A DNA stretch of 29,438 nt from Anaerovoracaceae bacterium (GCA_029983755.1 JASBYX010000020.1:1-29438), one strand, 5' to 3'; shown: positions 1 to 8,858, numbered from the stretch's first letter. Notes: generated by a model not told the origin, from the letters alone. Numbers and translations: made by a program.

Positions 1-3000
1 CTGCTGGGGCAGGTTGCTGTTTTGTTTTAACAACAAATGGTACTTCAACATCTCCGTCTTCGGTCTTAACTGTAAGTTTATGGTTACCGTCTTGGAGCTT
101 ATCTAGTGTCTCCTTCTTCAGATTCAATAGGATGCTTCCTTTGGCAATTGTATAATCTGTATCTTTTGTGAGGGTTTCATCGTCCATCAAAACAGCTGTC
201 AATCTGTCCGGATTAGTGTTTTCAATCCTCAGTGACATACCTGTTGACTCATTCTTGGTGTAAACGTAGTTGCCCTCCTCTGTCTTTGTGAGGTGATGGT
301 CTGTGTTCAGATCATCGGAATTTGCAAGCTCTGCTGCAGGTTTTTTCGCTTCCACAGTTATGAGTGCATATGGCCTGAAAATACTGTGATCTTTGAGGCC
401 TGCACTTATCTTGTACGTGCCGGGATCTTTGAATGTATAGGTGATCTGCCCATCTGCACCGGTTAAACCTGTCTCGCCTTCAACTGCCTTTCCATTCACC
501 TCAAGTCGTGCATTTGCAACAGGGGTAATGTTCTTGTTGAAATCTCTTTTTTCTAGCTTGAATGTAATAGATTCCCCGGCAGTTATGGTTTTCTTATCAG
601 GTGTTAGGAAGGAATAGGCAAAATTGTTGTAGTTGTAAAGTCTGTGAACTATTATTTCGTCCCCTTCGTTTACAACCTTTCCTTCAACGGTTTTGTCCGA
701 TTCTTCCCCATTCACAAAATAGTAAAAGCTACTGAATTGTCCTACAGGGCTCCATGGAAGTTTAGAGCCCAAAGCATTCATCCAGCTTCCGGCATCTCCA
801 CAGTCGAACTCAGCTTTGTCCCCTGTATTTACGCCGTTTTTCCTGAGGGCAGCTTCGATTCCAAGAATAGCAACCGGCTTTTTAAAGGACAAGTCTTTGT
901 AGTATCTATCTCCTCCATGAAGTACGAGACTGTCGATCTGTGCCTCTCCTCTCTCTATGAGGGTTTTGTCGTAGTCTTCAAATCCAACTGTAACTTTAAC
1001 AGGGGCTACCGTAACCTTAGTTTCAGCAACTTTTTCCCCATTATAGTTCAAAATAACTTTCTGCTCTCCTGCGTTCTTGAGAAGGATCTTTTGGGTTTTT
1101 CCCGGGGTTGCTCTCAGGGCTCTTGCTAATCTTAGAACCGGTGCAACTTCCTCCTCCACATACAGGTCAGCATCATTATCAGTACTATCAAACTCCAGTG
1201 CATTGTTATCCGGATCTATCACTTTGCCGCGATATTTGACCGTTACTTCAAGCTGTTCTCCGAGTTTGATGCTGTCTTTGTCTGCTTCAAGGCTAAATAC
1301 GTTCTTTGCATCTGTATCTGTATATGTTACCTTGATGGAATTTGTATCTCCGAGAGTAAATGTATACTTGTATTCTATTCCGTCACTTGAAAGTTTGGAA
1401 GTAACATCTTCTCCGTTTACCGTCAAGGTCTCTAGGGCTTTGCCTTCAGGCTCTTTTACTTTAACTGTCAGCTTTTCTCCCTTGCTGTATTTTTCCTGCT
1501 GAGGAGAAATCGTTACACCCTCTCCTTCCACATTAACCTTAGCCGAAGCAGCTGTTTTGTAGACAAACGTTACAGTGTGATCATCGGCAGTTATAGTTTT
1601 ATCAATGTCAGGCGGAGCTACATAGCCGCTAATTTCAGGAGCTTTGAAGTGATACTGCTGGTTCAGCTTATAGTAGTTTGCTCGGAGTACCTTGGCCAAG
1701 TCCTTTACTTTAGATGCTAGGGCTGTCAGATCCTTGGTTAACGATTTTCCCACATAATCTGTAAGGTACTCTCCGGTTCCTTCAGGAAAACTCCCCGGCC
1801 CATTATATGTAAGTGGCTTTTCGTACCTCATGTTATCTTGGCCGGTAGCCTCTATAGAGTCTTTGATCGACTTGCCGCCCTCGTCCACAAAATTGATAGT
1901 AACTTTTTGAGGGTTCACTATACCTCCTGTATTTTCTTCTGTGGCAAGACCGGATGTGTCCTTTACCCTTACATATTCATAAACGTCCTCATTGCCCTTT
2001 TTCTTGTCTGCCTTCTCCTTTACCGTTCTAAAGAATACGCCGTTTGAATACCCTTCAGGTATCTTTTCGGTCCCTCCAACTCTCTTTATGCCTTCCGGAA
2101 GGGTAACTTCATGGATGTATGTGTACCCTAGTGAGTTTGAGTCAATACCCTTTACCGTGCTAGGTATGGTTATGGCCTCAAGGCCGGTAAATGATAGAGA
2201 ATCATTGGATATGATTTCCACTCCCTCAGGGATGTTTATCTTTGATAGATTGTCACAATCCCTTGCAAAGCGTCTAGGCAAAATCTTAATTTTGTTACCT
2301 TCGAATCGAATTTCTTTCAAAAGTTTGTTCCCAAAGAAGGCACTTTCTCCAATTTCGCTGACTGAAGCAGGTATTACTACAGTCTCTATCTTGTTTCCTT
2401 GAAATGCCTCTTTTCCAATTGTTTCAAGTCCTTCAGGGAGAGTTACTGCTTCTAAAGGATTCTTAATTTGATCTCTACGTGGTATGCTTAGAACTCTAAA
2501 AGCTCCGGGTCCTATTGCCTTAACCTTAACTCCCTTTATTTCGGCAGGAATTTCCACACGTGTAGGGTTGTCGCTTGGGTCTGCAAATCCCTGTATAGTA
2601 CCTGTACTTTTATCAAATTTCCACAGAGATTTGCCCTTAGCTTTAACATTTAACTTAAGTTTTGCACCATTCTTATCCTTGACAGTTATGCTCGGCGTAC
2701 CTCCGCCATTTGCTTTAACTGTCAGCACATCTTCCTTTGCTGTAGCTTCAAGTACATTGTCAGGGTCTGTTTTGTCTGCGATTGAAAGATCCGGCTTATG
2801 GGGATCCTTGTACTCATCCTGTCCTTTGAAAGTTATTACCTTCGTTTCTCCCTCAACCATCTGAAGCTCATAAATTGGAACATCAACAAAATCCGTGGAA
2901 ATTTTCTTGATGCCCTCTGCAATGTCTATGCTGAGTTTTTTGATGGGTTTCTCCGGGGTGTTCGGATCCTTCGGAGCAATGTTTACGGTAATCTCTAGCG

Positions 3001-3439
3001 GCTTAATATCAAACCCGCTGATTTTCCCATTATAGGATGCGGTGATATTGTACGTTCCCTCTTTTTTAGCAATAACTGTTGTGTGGGTTCCCTTAGCATC
3101 AGAGAGGGTTAGACCGTCATTTTCAGAGTTCCACCTTATGTCCTCATACAATGGGTAATCCCCACCCATATCGTCATCCTCATAGGTGTGCTCATACCCA
3201 TTTTTGTCCACGACCATGGCACCGATATTGACTCTTTCTCCCACCTTCATATTGATTGGAGACTTATCCGTTTTCGGTTCTGATAGGTCTGTCTTTCCCC
3301 TCATGACCAGCCTATAATTATCGGAATAATTCTCGGCTGCATGGGAAACAGAGAGCATTCCCCATTGGCCTAAGGCAGTCAGGGTCATGGCAATAACCAT
3401 CATTATGGCTGCCATAGTTTTAACTTTCTTCTTAATCAT
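1..3439 (-). CDS. Large secreted surface protein, BspA-type LRR plus DUF4430-like domain (C-terminus outside window)
   Basis: The open frame has 1146 residues in view and no stop before the left edge. It starts at ATG 3439 behind a GGAGGAAGA ribosome binding site. Residues 1-35 form a signal peptide (KKK start, hydrophobic core, SHA|AEN cleavage) with no lipobox. In order: an Ig-like region (about 45-165); leucine-rich repeats of the BspA/LRR_5 type (about 295-465, units such as LPEGLETIGKEAFQGN); a MucBP-like segment (about 490-620); Ig-like stretches; a divergent DUF4430/transcobalamin-like domain (about 840-935, with EFDCG, YYFVNGEE and EGDEIIVH); and another Ig-like domain up to the edge. 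It probably displays a ligand-binding module on the cell wall. The cobalamin riboswitch just upstream ties it to corrinoid availability. The anchor (sortase motif or membrane segment) would lie outside the window. The LRR and signal peptide are certain; the DUF4430 call is less so. Confidence 0.85.
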   Translation of the reverse strand, partial: MIKKKVKTMAAIMMVIAMTLTALGQWGMLSVSHAAENYSDNYRLVMRGKTDLSEPKTDKSPINMKVGERVNIGAMVVDKNGYEHTYEDDDMGGDYPLYEDIRWNSENDGLTLSDAKGTHTTVIAKKEGTYNITASYNGKISGFDIKPLEITVNIAPKDPNTPEKPIKKLSIDIAEGIKKISTDFVDVPIYELQMVEGETKVITFKGQDEYKDPHKPDLSIADKTDPDNVLEATAKEDVLTVKANGGGTPSITVKDKNGAKLKLNVKAKGKSLWKFDKSTGTIQGFADPSDNPTRVEIPAEIKGVKVKAIGPGAFRVLSIPRRDQIKNPLEAVTLPEGLETIGKEAFQGNKIETVVIPASVSEIGESAFFGNKLLKEIRFEGNKIKILPRRFARDCDNLSKINIPEGVEIISNDSLSFTGLEAITIPSTVKGIDSNSLGYTYIHEVTLPEGIKRVGGTEKIPEGYSNGVFFRTVKEKADKKKGNEDVYEYVRVKDTSGLATEENTGGIVNPQKVTINFVDEGGKSIKDSIEATGQDNMRYEKPLTYNGPGSFPEGTGEYLTDYVGKSLTKDLTALASKVKDLAKVLRANYYKLNQQYHFKAPEISGYVAPPDIDKTITADDHTVTFVYKTAASAKVNVEGEGVTISPQQEKYSKGEKLTVKVKEPEGKALETLTVNGEDVTSKLSSDGIEYKYTFTLGDTNSIKVTYTDTDAKNVFSLEADKDSIKLGEQLEVTVKYRGKVIDPDNNALEFDSTDNDADLYVEEEVAPVLRLARALRATPGKTQKILLKNAGEQKVILNYNGEKVAETKVTVAPVKVTVGFEDYDKTLIERGEAQIDSLVLHGGDRYYKDLSFKKPVAILGIEAALRKNGVNTGDKAEFDCGDAGSWMNALGSKLPWSPVGQFSSFYYFVNGEESDKTVEGKVVNEGDEIIVHRLYNYNNFAYSFLTPDKKTITAGESITFKLEKRDFNKNITPVANARLEVNGKAVEGETGLTGADGQITYTFKDPGTYKISAGLKDHSIFRPYALITVEAKKPAAELANSDDLNTDHHLTKTEEGNYVYTKNESTGMSLRIENTNPDRLTAVLMDDETLTKDTDYTIAKGSILLNLKKETLDKLQDGNHKLTVKTEDGDVEVPFVVKTKQQPAPA

Positions 3440-3457
3440 TCTTCCTCCTTTCACTTT

Positions 3458-3491
3458 CTTGCAACAAAAAAGTTGCAAGCTTCCTTGCAAC
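3458..3491 (-). promoter_or_regulatory. Three-arm switchable hairpin between riboswitch and start codon
   Basis: On the plus strand CTTGCAAC (3458-3465), GTTGCAAG (3472-3479) and CTTGCAAC (3484-3491) occur in a row. The middle arm can pair perfectly with either flanking arm, but not both, so two 8-bp hairpins exclude each other. The hairpin nearer the gene ends about 9 nt before the GGAGG and is not followed by a U-run. This suggests an expression platform acting on translation or RNA structure rather than a classical terminator. The arms are seen directly; the switching is inferred. Confidence 0.6.
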
Positions 3492-3544
3492 CCGTTTTCG
3501 TTGTCAAAATAATAGACACTCCAGTATCCACGCTGAAATGCTTC

Positions 3545-3705
3545 CTTAGCGAAGAGGTACTCTGACTCGGCTGATTGTAAATCCCAAGAAATCAAAATTC
3601 TCAGGGCTCTCAGCCTCACAGTGGCGGGACCGTACCGGATTTTCGCCGGTTTCCCCTCATTTGAGCTTACTCAGGAATCCCCTCCTAAGTGAGAATCCCC
3701 CAGCT
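3545..3705 (-). promoter_or_regulatory. Cobalamin riboswitch upstream of the LRR/DUF4430 surface gene
   Basis: Read on the minus strand, the region has the conserved core of cobalamin riboswitches: a GGGGAAACCGGCGAAAATCC segment, then ACGGTCCCGCCACTGTGAGG, and a B12 box CCGAGTCAGAGTACC (plus-strand 3556-3570). It lies about 100 nt before the start codon and downstream of a promoter at 3737-3765. The family senses adenosyl- or methylcobalamin and normally lowers expression of transport or synthesis genes when B12 is plentiful. The exact 5' boundary is approximate. Confidence 0.9.
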
Positions 3706-3736
3706 CCTTTCGCAATTTATGAGTATTGGTGCTTTA

Positions 3737-3765
3737 ATCTTACACTATAGTAGTATATAAATCAA
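3737..3765 (-). promoter_or_regulatory. Sigma-A-like promoter for the left riboswitch transcript
   Basis: On the minus strand, TTGATT (3760-3765) and TAAGAT (3737-3742) are separated by 17 bp. Transcription would start just ahead of the riboswitch aptamer. A TTGTTG a few bases upstream is an alternative -35. Confidence 0.55.
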
Positions 3766-3786
3766 CAATTTTCTATAATCTTTAAT

Positions 3787-3815
3787 TTGCCTGCCCTAAC
3801 AATCTGTGATAAAAT
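3787..3815 (+). promoter_or_regulatory. Promoter of the TIM-barrel gene
   Basis: TTGCCT (3787-3792), a 17-bp spacer and TAAAAT (3810-3815) form a sigma-A-like promoter with an extended -10 (TGATAAAAT). The expected start of transcription falls at about 3821-3823, on or next to the ATG at 3823. Confidence 0.6.
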
Positions 3816-3822
3816 CATTTTC

Positions 3823-4674
3823 ATGAAGCAGAAGCAAGAAACAAAAATAACCTCAAAATCGTGTGAAAAATCACAGAGCCTCCTTGATAAACTCAGGCCA
3901 AAACTTCATATTGCTACCTATTCAAAGGATGCATCACTGGTTGCCAAAGAGTTTGATCTTGGCATTGAGCTTAACCATGTCTGCATTTCTGAATACCTCG
4001 ATCCGGACAAAATCCATCAAACTATAAGTTGGATTGAGAATGACTTGAAGGCGGCCGGCCAGCCCTTCCCGTACAAGGCGGGAGCAAGGATAATTCTCCA
4101 CGGTCCATTTACAGAAATAATTCCGGGGTCGATAGATCACAGGGCAGTTGACCTGGGCCTTGAGCGCCTTGAGGAAGCATATGAGCTGTGCCGCTTAATC
4201 GGTCTCAATTCCATGGTGGTTCACTCAGGATATTTTCCTCCAATGTATTATAAGGATTGGCACCAGGAAAAGTCCCTTCTTTTTTGGGATAGATTCTTGA
4301 AAGGAAAGGGGGAGTTCACCGTCTTTGTGGAAAACTCCTTTGAAGATGAACCCTATATGATGGCACGCCTCATGGATGAGTTCGACAGTCCAAACTTGAA
4401 GCTCTGTCTGGATACAGGCCACGCACACGTTGCCACAACGGAGGACTTTCCTGTAGAGGAGTGGATTAAGTATCTGGGCAACAGGGTGGCTCATTATCAT
4501 ATTCACAACAACACGGGAATCAAAGATACCCACAGCCCCTTGGGCGAAGGTACAATGGATATGAAGAAAATACTTGCAACCATAGATAGGCATAACAAAA
4601 GCGACTACACCCTGACCTTGGAAAGTCAGGACTGTCGCTCCTGTGTACAGTGGCTTGCATCAAATGAGGCTTAA
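3823..4674 (+). CDS. Xylose-isomerase-like / endonuclease IV-like TIM-barrel protein
   Basis: A 283-aa cytoplasmic protein of the AP_endonuc_2 superfamily (sugar-phosphate isomerases/epimerases and endonuclease IV). Metal-ligand-like motifs appear in the expected order: HGPF, VVHSGYF, VENSFEDEP, LCLDTGHAH, HYHIHNN, DTHSPLGEG and a final LTLES, so the metal site looks intact. The substrate cannot be told; isomerase/epimerase or nuclease-like activity are both possible. I chose ATG 3823 over the upstream TTG 3787, because that TTG is part of a good -35 box and the first 12 residues would be read from promoter DNA. With this start there is no Shine-Dalgarno and almost no 5' UTR. It is divergent from the riboswitch gene and converges on the ECF fusion gene, so any role in the B12 system is unproven. 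Confidence 0.8.
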   Translation: MKQKQETKITSKSCEKSQSLLDKLRPKLHIATYSKDASLVAKEFDLGIELNHVCISEYLDPDKIHQTISWIENDLKAAGQPFPYKAGARIILHGPFTEIIPGSIDHRAVDLGLERLEEAYELCRLIGLNSMVVHSGYFPPMYYKDWHQEKSLLFWDRFLKGKGEFTVFVENSFEDEPYMMARLMDEFDSPNLKLCLDTGHAHVATTEDFPVEEWIKYLGNRVAHYHIHNNTGIKDTHSPLGEGTMDMKKILATIDRHNKSDYTLTLESQDCRSCVQWLASNEA

Positions 4675-4724
4675 CTCTACTTGTACATATTTACCCATAA
4701 AATTACACCCTGCTAACGAAGTTA

Positions 4725-7337
4725 TCAATCCATGCCGTACTTCAACTTAATTCTATTAAGTTTCTTGATCATAGGTGTATAGAGAATCCACAAGAATACA
4801 AAAGTCGATATTGCAAGCACCGTATCAAACCAGACTGCGGTGCTTTTTACTACCAAGTAAGCTTCCCAGTTCGGTTTTTGCGTGTACCCGAAGAGAGTCC
4901 AAAGATCCACAATGAGTCCGTACACATAACCCATGAAAAGCCCGAAAACGCAGACTGATGTTTTGTGCCATTTGACGGGTCTTTTGTTCTCCCGATTGAT
5001 TTTCTGGAACAACACTCCCGCAAACATTCCGGCGACTCCAACTGCCATCATCTGCCAAGGTGTCCAAGGTCCCTGCCCGAACAGGAAATTGGAAACGAAG
5101 GCGATCATTGATCCGATGAGAAACCCCGCACCCGGCCCAAGAGATGCACCTCCAATGATTGCAATTGCTATTATCGGCTTGACCTGAGGCGCCATAAAGA
5201 ACGCTTCTCTACCGGCAACACCGAGGGCTATGAGAACCGCAATGACAACAATTTCTCTGATTTGCGGTTTTTTCCTTTCAAACCCCACAAAGAATGGGAC
5301 CAGGGAGTAAATTGCCACTAGGAAACTGACAACATAGTACGCCCTCTCTCCCCCGAATCTGTACCCTGCATAGATTGTAAGAGCCATAACTCCTGCGGTA
5401 ACGAGTGTGAGCACCGTCGCCCTCTTTGACTGGTGAATTTCTTTGACCTTTCCGCCCTTTGGTGCACCGACTTCCTTGACGTTCAAGTCTTCTACATCCT
5501 CGAAATCATCAAGATCATCCCCATCATCTCCATCAGTTTCATCACCATTTTCATCACTGGCAGCTCCATCATTCTTATCAGTTCCCATGAAATCTTTCCC
5601 ACCGTCACCACTAGGTCTGTCGTAAGAACCGCCCTTCAGATTCTCAGAAACTAGCCATGCTATGTCCTCCGGTAGAATTCCGTCAACAAAATAGTTCCTC
5701 GCCATGCGGTTTGCTGCGGTGGTGTAGAAATTGTTCCCTGAGAAAAGCTTTCGGGGTGTGCCTTCTCCGGAAACCATGCCGTCAAAAAACATCAGGCATC
5801 TGTCGGAAAACCTGCTACAAAACTCTATATCGTGGGAGACAAAAATTATCGTTCTACCCTGCTTTCTCAGCTCCCTCAGGAGTTCCCCAAGCTTCATTTT
5901 TAAAAGGTTGTCCATACCCTTGGTGGGTTCGTCCAAAAGAAGCAAATCCGGCTCAAGGAGAAGTACCTTCCCTAAAGCCAACCGCTGTTGCTCTCCCCCT
6001 GATATATCATAAGGGTGGTGCTCCATAAGATGATCGATCTCCAGAAACTCCGCCATCTCCGTAATCTTCTGTGTTCTAAAACTCTTCTCTACACTAGTTC
6101 CTTCAAAAGCCTCCAGTAGCTCCTCCCTCACAGTTTCCGTTACAAACAGGGACTGTGGGTTTTGTGGAAGCATAGCCCTATGTTCACTTGCTACCTTGAT
6201 CTTCCCTCTGTACGGTTTCCTAAGTCCTGCCAAAACAGAAAGAAGCGTCGTCTTTCCTGTTCCGTTCCCCCCGATTACGGCCAAGATTTCTCCGTCATAT
6301 ACCTCCATCCTGAGGCCTTTGATTACGTCGTTTCCTTCTTTCTCATATCTAAACCAAAGGTCCTTGGTTGAAACTTTTACTTCTTTTCCCTTTTCCCTGG
6401 AAGATCCATCAAATCTGTCAAAATCCCCGGAAGTCAAGTTTTTCTCACGAATTCGGGTTGTTCCCACCCTCCGGCCTTTGAAGATATGATCCAGCCACTT
6501 TCTGCCTTCCCTGACGTTGAGAGGAATCTCCTCATATTCTTCGCATTCTTCGCCGCCCAAAACATCCCCCGTCAGCTTAAATGCCTGAGCAGGAGCCGGC
6601 ATTGCCAAAAACATGTTTTGTTGTCCGCTGCTCAATGCCTTTACAACATCGTGGGGCTTCCCGTTTTCAACGATTCTCCCCTCTTCCATAACAATAAGTC
6701 TATCCGCCATGGACACTACATTGTCAAGCCTATGCTCCGTGATTATCACCGTGGTACCGATGTCGCTATTAATTTTCTTAACTGCGTCCAAAAAATCCGA
6801 TGCGGCTATTGGATCAAGCTGTGATGTTGGTTCATCCAGAATCAAAATCTCCGGTTGCATGACCATTACAGCTGCCAGATTCAAAAGCTGCTTCTGCCCT
6901 CCGGAAAGCTCAAACACATCTTTTCCGAACCAGTTCTGAATTCCAAAGAAACTTGCAATCTCGGCAATTCTAAGCCTTATTGTCTCCGTGGCAAGCCCCA
7001 GATTTTCAAGCCCGAAAGCCAGCTCGTGCCAAACCTTGTCTGTAACAATCTGATTTTCCGGGTTCTGAAGAACGTATCCTACCGTCTGTGCTTCTCTGCC
7101 CGGATCCATTCCCAGATCATCCACATGTTCTCCCATTATTTCAATTCTACCCTTGTGCATTCCATGAGGTGTAATTGAAGGTTTAAGGTTTCGCAAAACA
7201 GTTGTCTTGCCGCAGCCTGACGGTCCGCACAGGCACACGAAACTCCCCTGCTCTATTGACAGGCTAAGATTGTCAATTGCAGCCTTCTCGGAATTTGGGT
7301 ATGTAAAACTCAGATTTCTGATATTAATCGCTTCCAT
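4725..7337 (-). CDS. ECF transporter fusion: two ABC ATPase domains plus S component
   Basis: An 870-aa protein joining three usual ECF subunits. The first ATPase has Walker A GPSGCGKTT (about 39-47), LSGGQKQ (about 143) and ILILDEP. The second has Walker A GGNGTGKTT (about 355), ISGGEQQR (about 447) and LLLLDEP. After a very acidic linker (about 570-630, with DGDDGDDLDDFEDVED) comes a membrane domain (about 640-870) with FERKKP and FGQGPWTPWQM, closely matching the separate S protein encoded at 11337-12089. The pair of ATPases powers import and the S part binds the vitamin. The start ATG 7337 overlaps the EcfT stop by 28 bp and has GAGGATC upstream, so the two are translationally coupled. 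The substrate is inferred to be a corrinoid from its neighbours. An ATPase-ATPase-S fusion is unusual for ECF systems, which normally keep S separate. Confidence 0.9.
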   Translation of the reverse strand: MEAINIRNLSFTYPNSEKAAIDNLSLSIEQGSFVCLCGPSGCGKTTVLRNLKPSITPHGMHKGRIEIMGEHVDDLGMDPGREAQTVGYVLQNPENQIVTDKVWHELAFGLENLGLATETIRLRIAEIASFFGIQNWFGKDVFELSGGQKQLLNLAAVMVMQPEILILDEPTSQLDPIAASDFLDAVKKINSDIGTTVIITEHRLDNVVSMADRLIVMEEGRIVENGKPHDVVKALSSGQQNMFLAMPAPAQAFKLTGDVLGGEECEEYEEIPLNVREGRKWLDHIFKGRRVGTTRIREKNLTSGDFDRFDGSSREKGKEVKVSTKDLWFRYEKEGNDVIKGLRMEVYDGEILAVIGGNGTGKTTLLSVLAGLRKPYRGKIKVASEHRAMLPQNPQSLFVTETVREELLEAFEGTSVEKSFRTQKITEMAEFLEIDHLMEHHPYDISGGEQQRLALGKVLLLEPDLLLLDEPTKGMDNLLKMKLGELLRELRKQGRTIIFVSHDIEFCSRFSDRCLMFFDGMVSGEGTPRKLFSGNNFYTTAANRMARNYFVDGILPEDIAWLVSENLKGGSYDRPSGDGGKDFMGTDKNDGAASDENGDETDGDDGDDLDDFEDVEDLNVKEVGAPKGGKVKEIHQSKRATVLTLVTAGVMALTIYAGYRFGGERAYYVVSFLVAIYSLVPFFVGFERKKPQIREIVVIAVLIALGVAGREAFFMAPQVKPIIAIAIIGGASLGPGAGFLIGSMIAFVSNFLFGQGPWTPWQMMAVGVAGMFAGVLFQKINRENKRPVKWHKTSVCVFGLFMGYVYGLIVDLWTLFGYTQKPNWEAYLVVKSTAVWFDTVLAISTFVFLWILYTPMIKKLNRIKLKYGMD

Positions 7338-8215
7338 TTAAGATCCTCATATACGTTTAAAATCATCGGTGTTAGAAAAAACAAAACCAGTAGCAGATTT
7401 AAACACACCCCTGTCACTGAAGGCTTCTCTATGTATAGCCTTGGATAAAAATTCATGTTTCCCTGACTGCCAAATAGCCCAAGTGCCAATACTATAATCA
7501 ATCCCAGACCAAGTGTCATTACTGCTGCCAATACCACATCTCGTCCTTCCATTCTATATATTGCAAAGTGGCTTCTCTTTCCTGCCCCGTAGCCTCTCGC
7601 CTTCATGGAATCAGCCAAATCCACAGAGTTTTCAAGACTCCATGTTGTCATTATTGACATTATTTTAAGTCCGTGGCCTATCTTTTGTTTCAGACTGCCA
7701 CCGGTCACATCCCTGCCCACGGCCTTTTGCCCCTGAGAAACCTTCTTCATTTGACGTCCAAATCTTGGAACAAACCTTAGCACCATGGAAAAAATCAGAG
7801 TTAGTGCAGGGGCAAATCTTCCGAAAACGTGCATGAGCTTCTCACTTGTAATAATGTCGTTAAAGGTTGCAAACCAAAAGATGATGGAGCCAAGCATAAA
7901 TGCCGCAGCAATACCATAAGAAATAGCCTCTGCCGTTATGGGATTCCCTCGAAAGTATGTCAAAATATTTGCCCCTCTATGATTAAAAATAGGGTTAAGG
8001 AGTGAGCCAAGCACCATAACCGGCAGTACAAAAGCCAGTAGCTTTAAGGCTCTACGTCCTCTAAGATAAAAGACATATAAAAGTCCGCTCCCGAAACTCC
8101 CCACGGTGATTGCCGGATGACTCAGCAAAACTGTACCAAGAATCACAAGGAAATAAAAAGCCAAAATTAGGTGGGGATTATAGCTTCCAAAATTATCTTT
8201 ACTGTGAATCCTCAT
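7310..8215 (-). CDS. ecfT: ECF transporter transmembrane component T
   Basis: A 301-aa integral membrane protein with several hydrophobic helices and the EcfT coupling motif SMKARGYG (about residues 203-210), which contacts the ATPases. It resembles the two other EcfT proteins of the window (shared HPV/HP near the N-terminus, TSxKxxxxFGRxAP, FVPxxxxx). Start ATG 8215 has AGGAG about 9 nt upstream and overlaps the lipoprotein stop by 17 bp; its own end overlaps the ATPase-S fusion gene. It therefore forms a tight lipoprotein-T-AA'S operon. Confidence 0.92.
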   Translation of the reverse strand: MRIHSKDNFGSYNPHLILAFYFLVILGTVLLSHPAITVGSFGSGLLYVFYLRGRRALKLLAFVLPVMVLGSLLNPIFNHRGANILTYFRGNPITAEAISYGIAAAFMLGSIIFWFATFNDIITSEKLMHVFGRFAPALTLIFSMVLRFVPRFGRQMKKVSQGQKAVGRDVTGGSLKQKIGHGLKIMSIMTTWSLENSVDLADSMKARGYGAGKRSHFAIYRMEGRDVVLAAVMTLGLGLIIVLALGLFGSQGNMNFYPRLYIEKPSVTGVCLNLLLVLFFLTPMILNVYEDLKWKRLISEI

Positions 8216-8798
8216 CTAGCTTAGCTCCTATATCCTTACCATTGTTGCATGTATAAATGAACAAAATATCTTCTCCCCCTTTGAGCTTGTACTGGTCTGT
8301 TCCAAGCATCGGGTACTTACCATTTACACTATACATCCAACCGCTCTTCTTGCCGCAGTCTTTCTCAAATAAATTGCCTATCCCATCCACGTAGGCCGTA
8401 CCTATTGAAGTTTCCCCTTTGAAAGATGTATGTATATCCTCTTTCTTACCGGTTCTTAAAAGAACCTTCAGAACAGTATCTCCCTTTTTCAATTTGACTT
8501 CCTTTTTTTTGAGTATCGCACCGTCGGAAGGTACTACGTCCGCTACTTCACGTTTTAACTCCCCCGCAGCCTTTTTCTCTGCAGCAGTGGTGCAATCAAT
8601 TGTTAAATACACTGATTTTCCGCTGTTATTCTGATCTCCATTATCATTCTTTTCGGCAGCAGCCTTCGGATCATCGCCTGCTTTGCCTGCTGAAACCTTA
8701 TCTGTGCCGCAGCCGTAAAGCCCAAAGCTCAGTAGAAGTAACGCTATAATTATCGCCGTCAAAAATGTTGTTCTTTTGTTCCCGGAATATGGGTGCAT
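8199..8798 (-). CDS. Lipoprotein with DUF4430 (transcobalamin-like C-terminal) domain
   Basis: A 199-aa lipoprotein. The lipobox LYGC places the acylated cysteine at residue 30 after a hydrophobic core. A low-complexity D/N/K/G linker follows, then a DUF4430-type domain (about 70-190) with VYLTIDCT, SGWMYSVNGKYP, LKGGEDILF and YTCN. Two cysteines in EKDCG and YTCN match those of the FecR-DUF4430 protein and could form a disulfide. ATG 8798 is preferred to an in-frame ATG at 8819, because GGAGGAGGAG lies between them and fits only the inner start. As a membrane-tethered extracytoplasmic protein in front of an ECF cassette, it may deliver ligand to the S component. ECF systems do not need binding proteins, so this partner is notable. 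The ligand is inferred. Confidence 0.88.
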   Translation of the reverse strand: MHPYSGNKRTTFLTAIIIALLLLSFGLYGCGTDKVSAGKAGDDPKAAAEKNDNGDQNNSGKSVYLTIDCTTAAEKKAAGELKREVADVVPSDGAILKKKEVKLKKGDTVLKVLLRTGKKEDIHTSFKGETSIGTAYVDGIGNLFEKDCGKKSGWMYSVNGKYPMLGTDQYKLKGGEDILFIYTCNNGKDIGAKLDEDSQ

Positions 8799-8840
8799 AA
8801 AACTCCTCCTCCACATCAATAACTATTAACTGGTATTTTG

Positions 8841-8849
8841 ATTTTATCA
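8841..8849 (-). promoter_or_regulatory. Possible extended -10 promoter for lipoprotein-ecfT-ecfAA'S
   Basis: TGATAAAAT on the minus strand resembles an extended -10 element. No good -35 exists at the right distance, because that position overlaps the tail of the upstream terminator. It would restart transcription after the terminator at 8859-8881. The same TGTGATAAAATC string occurs in the promoter at 3787-3815. Confidence 0.4.
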
Positions 8850-8858
8850 CAAAATACT

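Noticed and set aside
5433..5654. Plus-strand ORFs opposite the acidic linker of the ECF fusion
   Set aside because: They are the Ser/Ile-rich antisense image of Asp/Glu codons, not genes.
8798..8819. Upstream ATG start for the lipoprotein
   Set aside because: The GGAGGAGGAG ribosome binding site lies between it and ATG 8798, so the inner ATG is the start.
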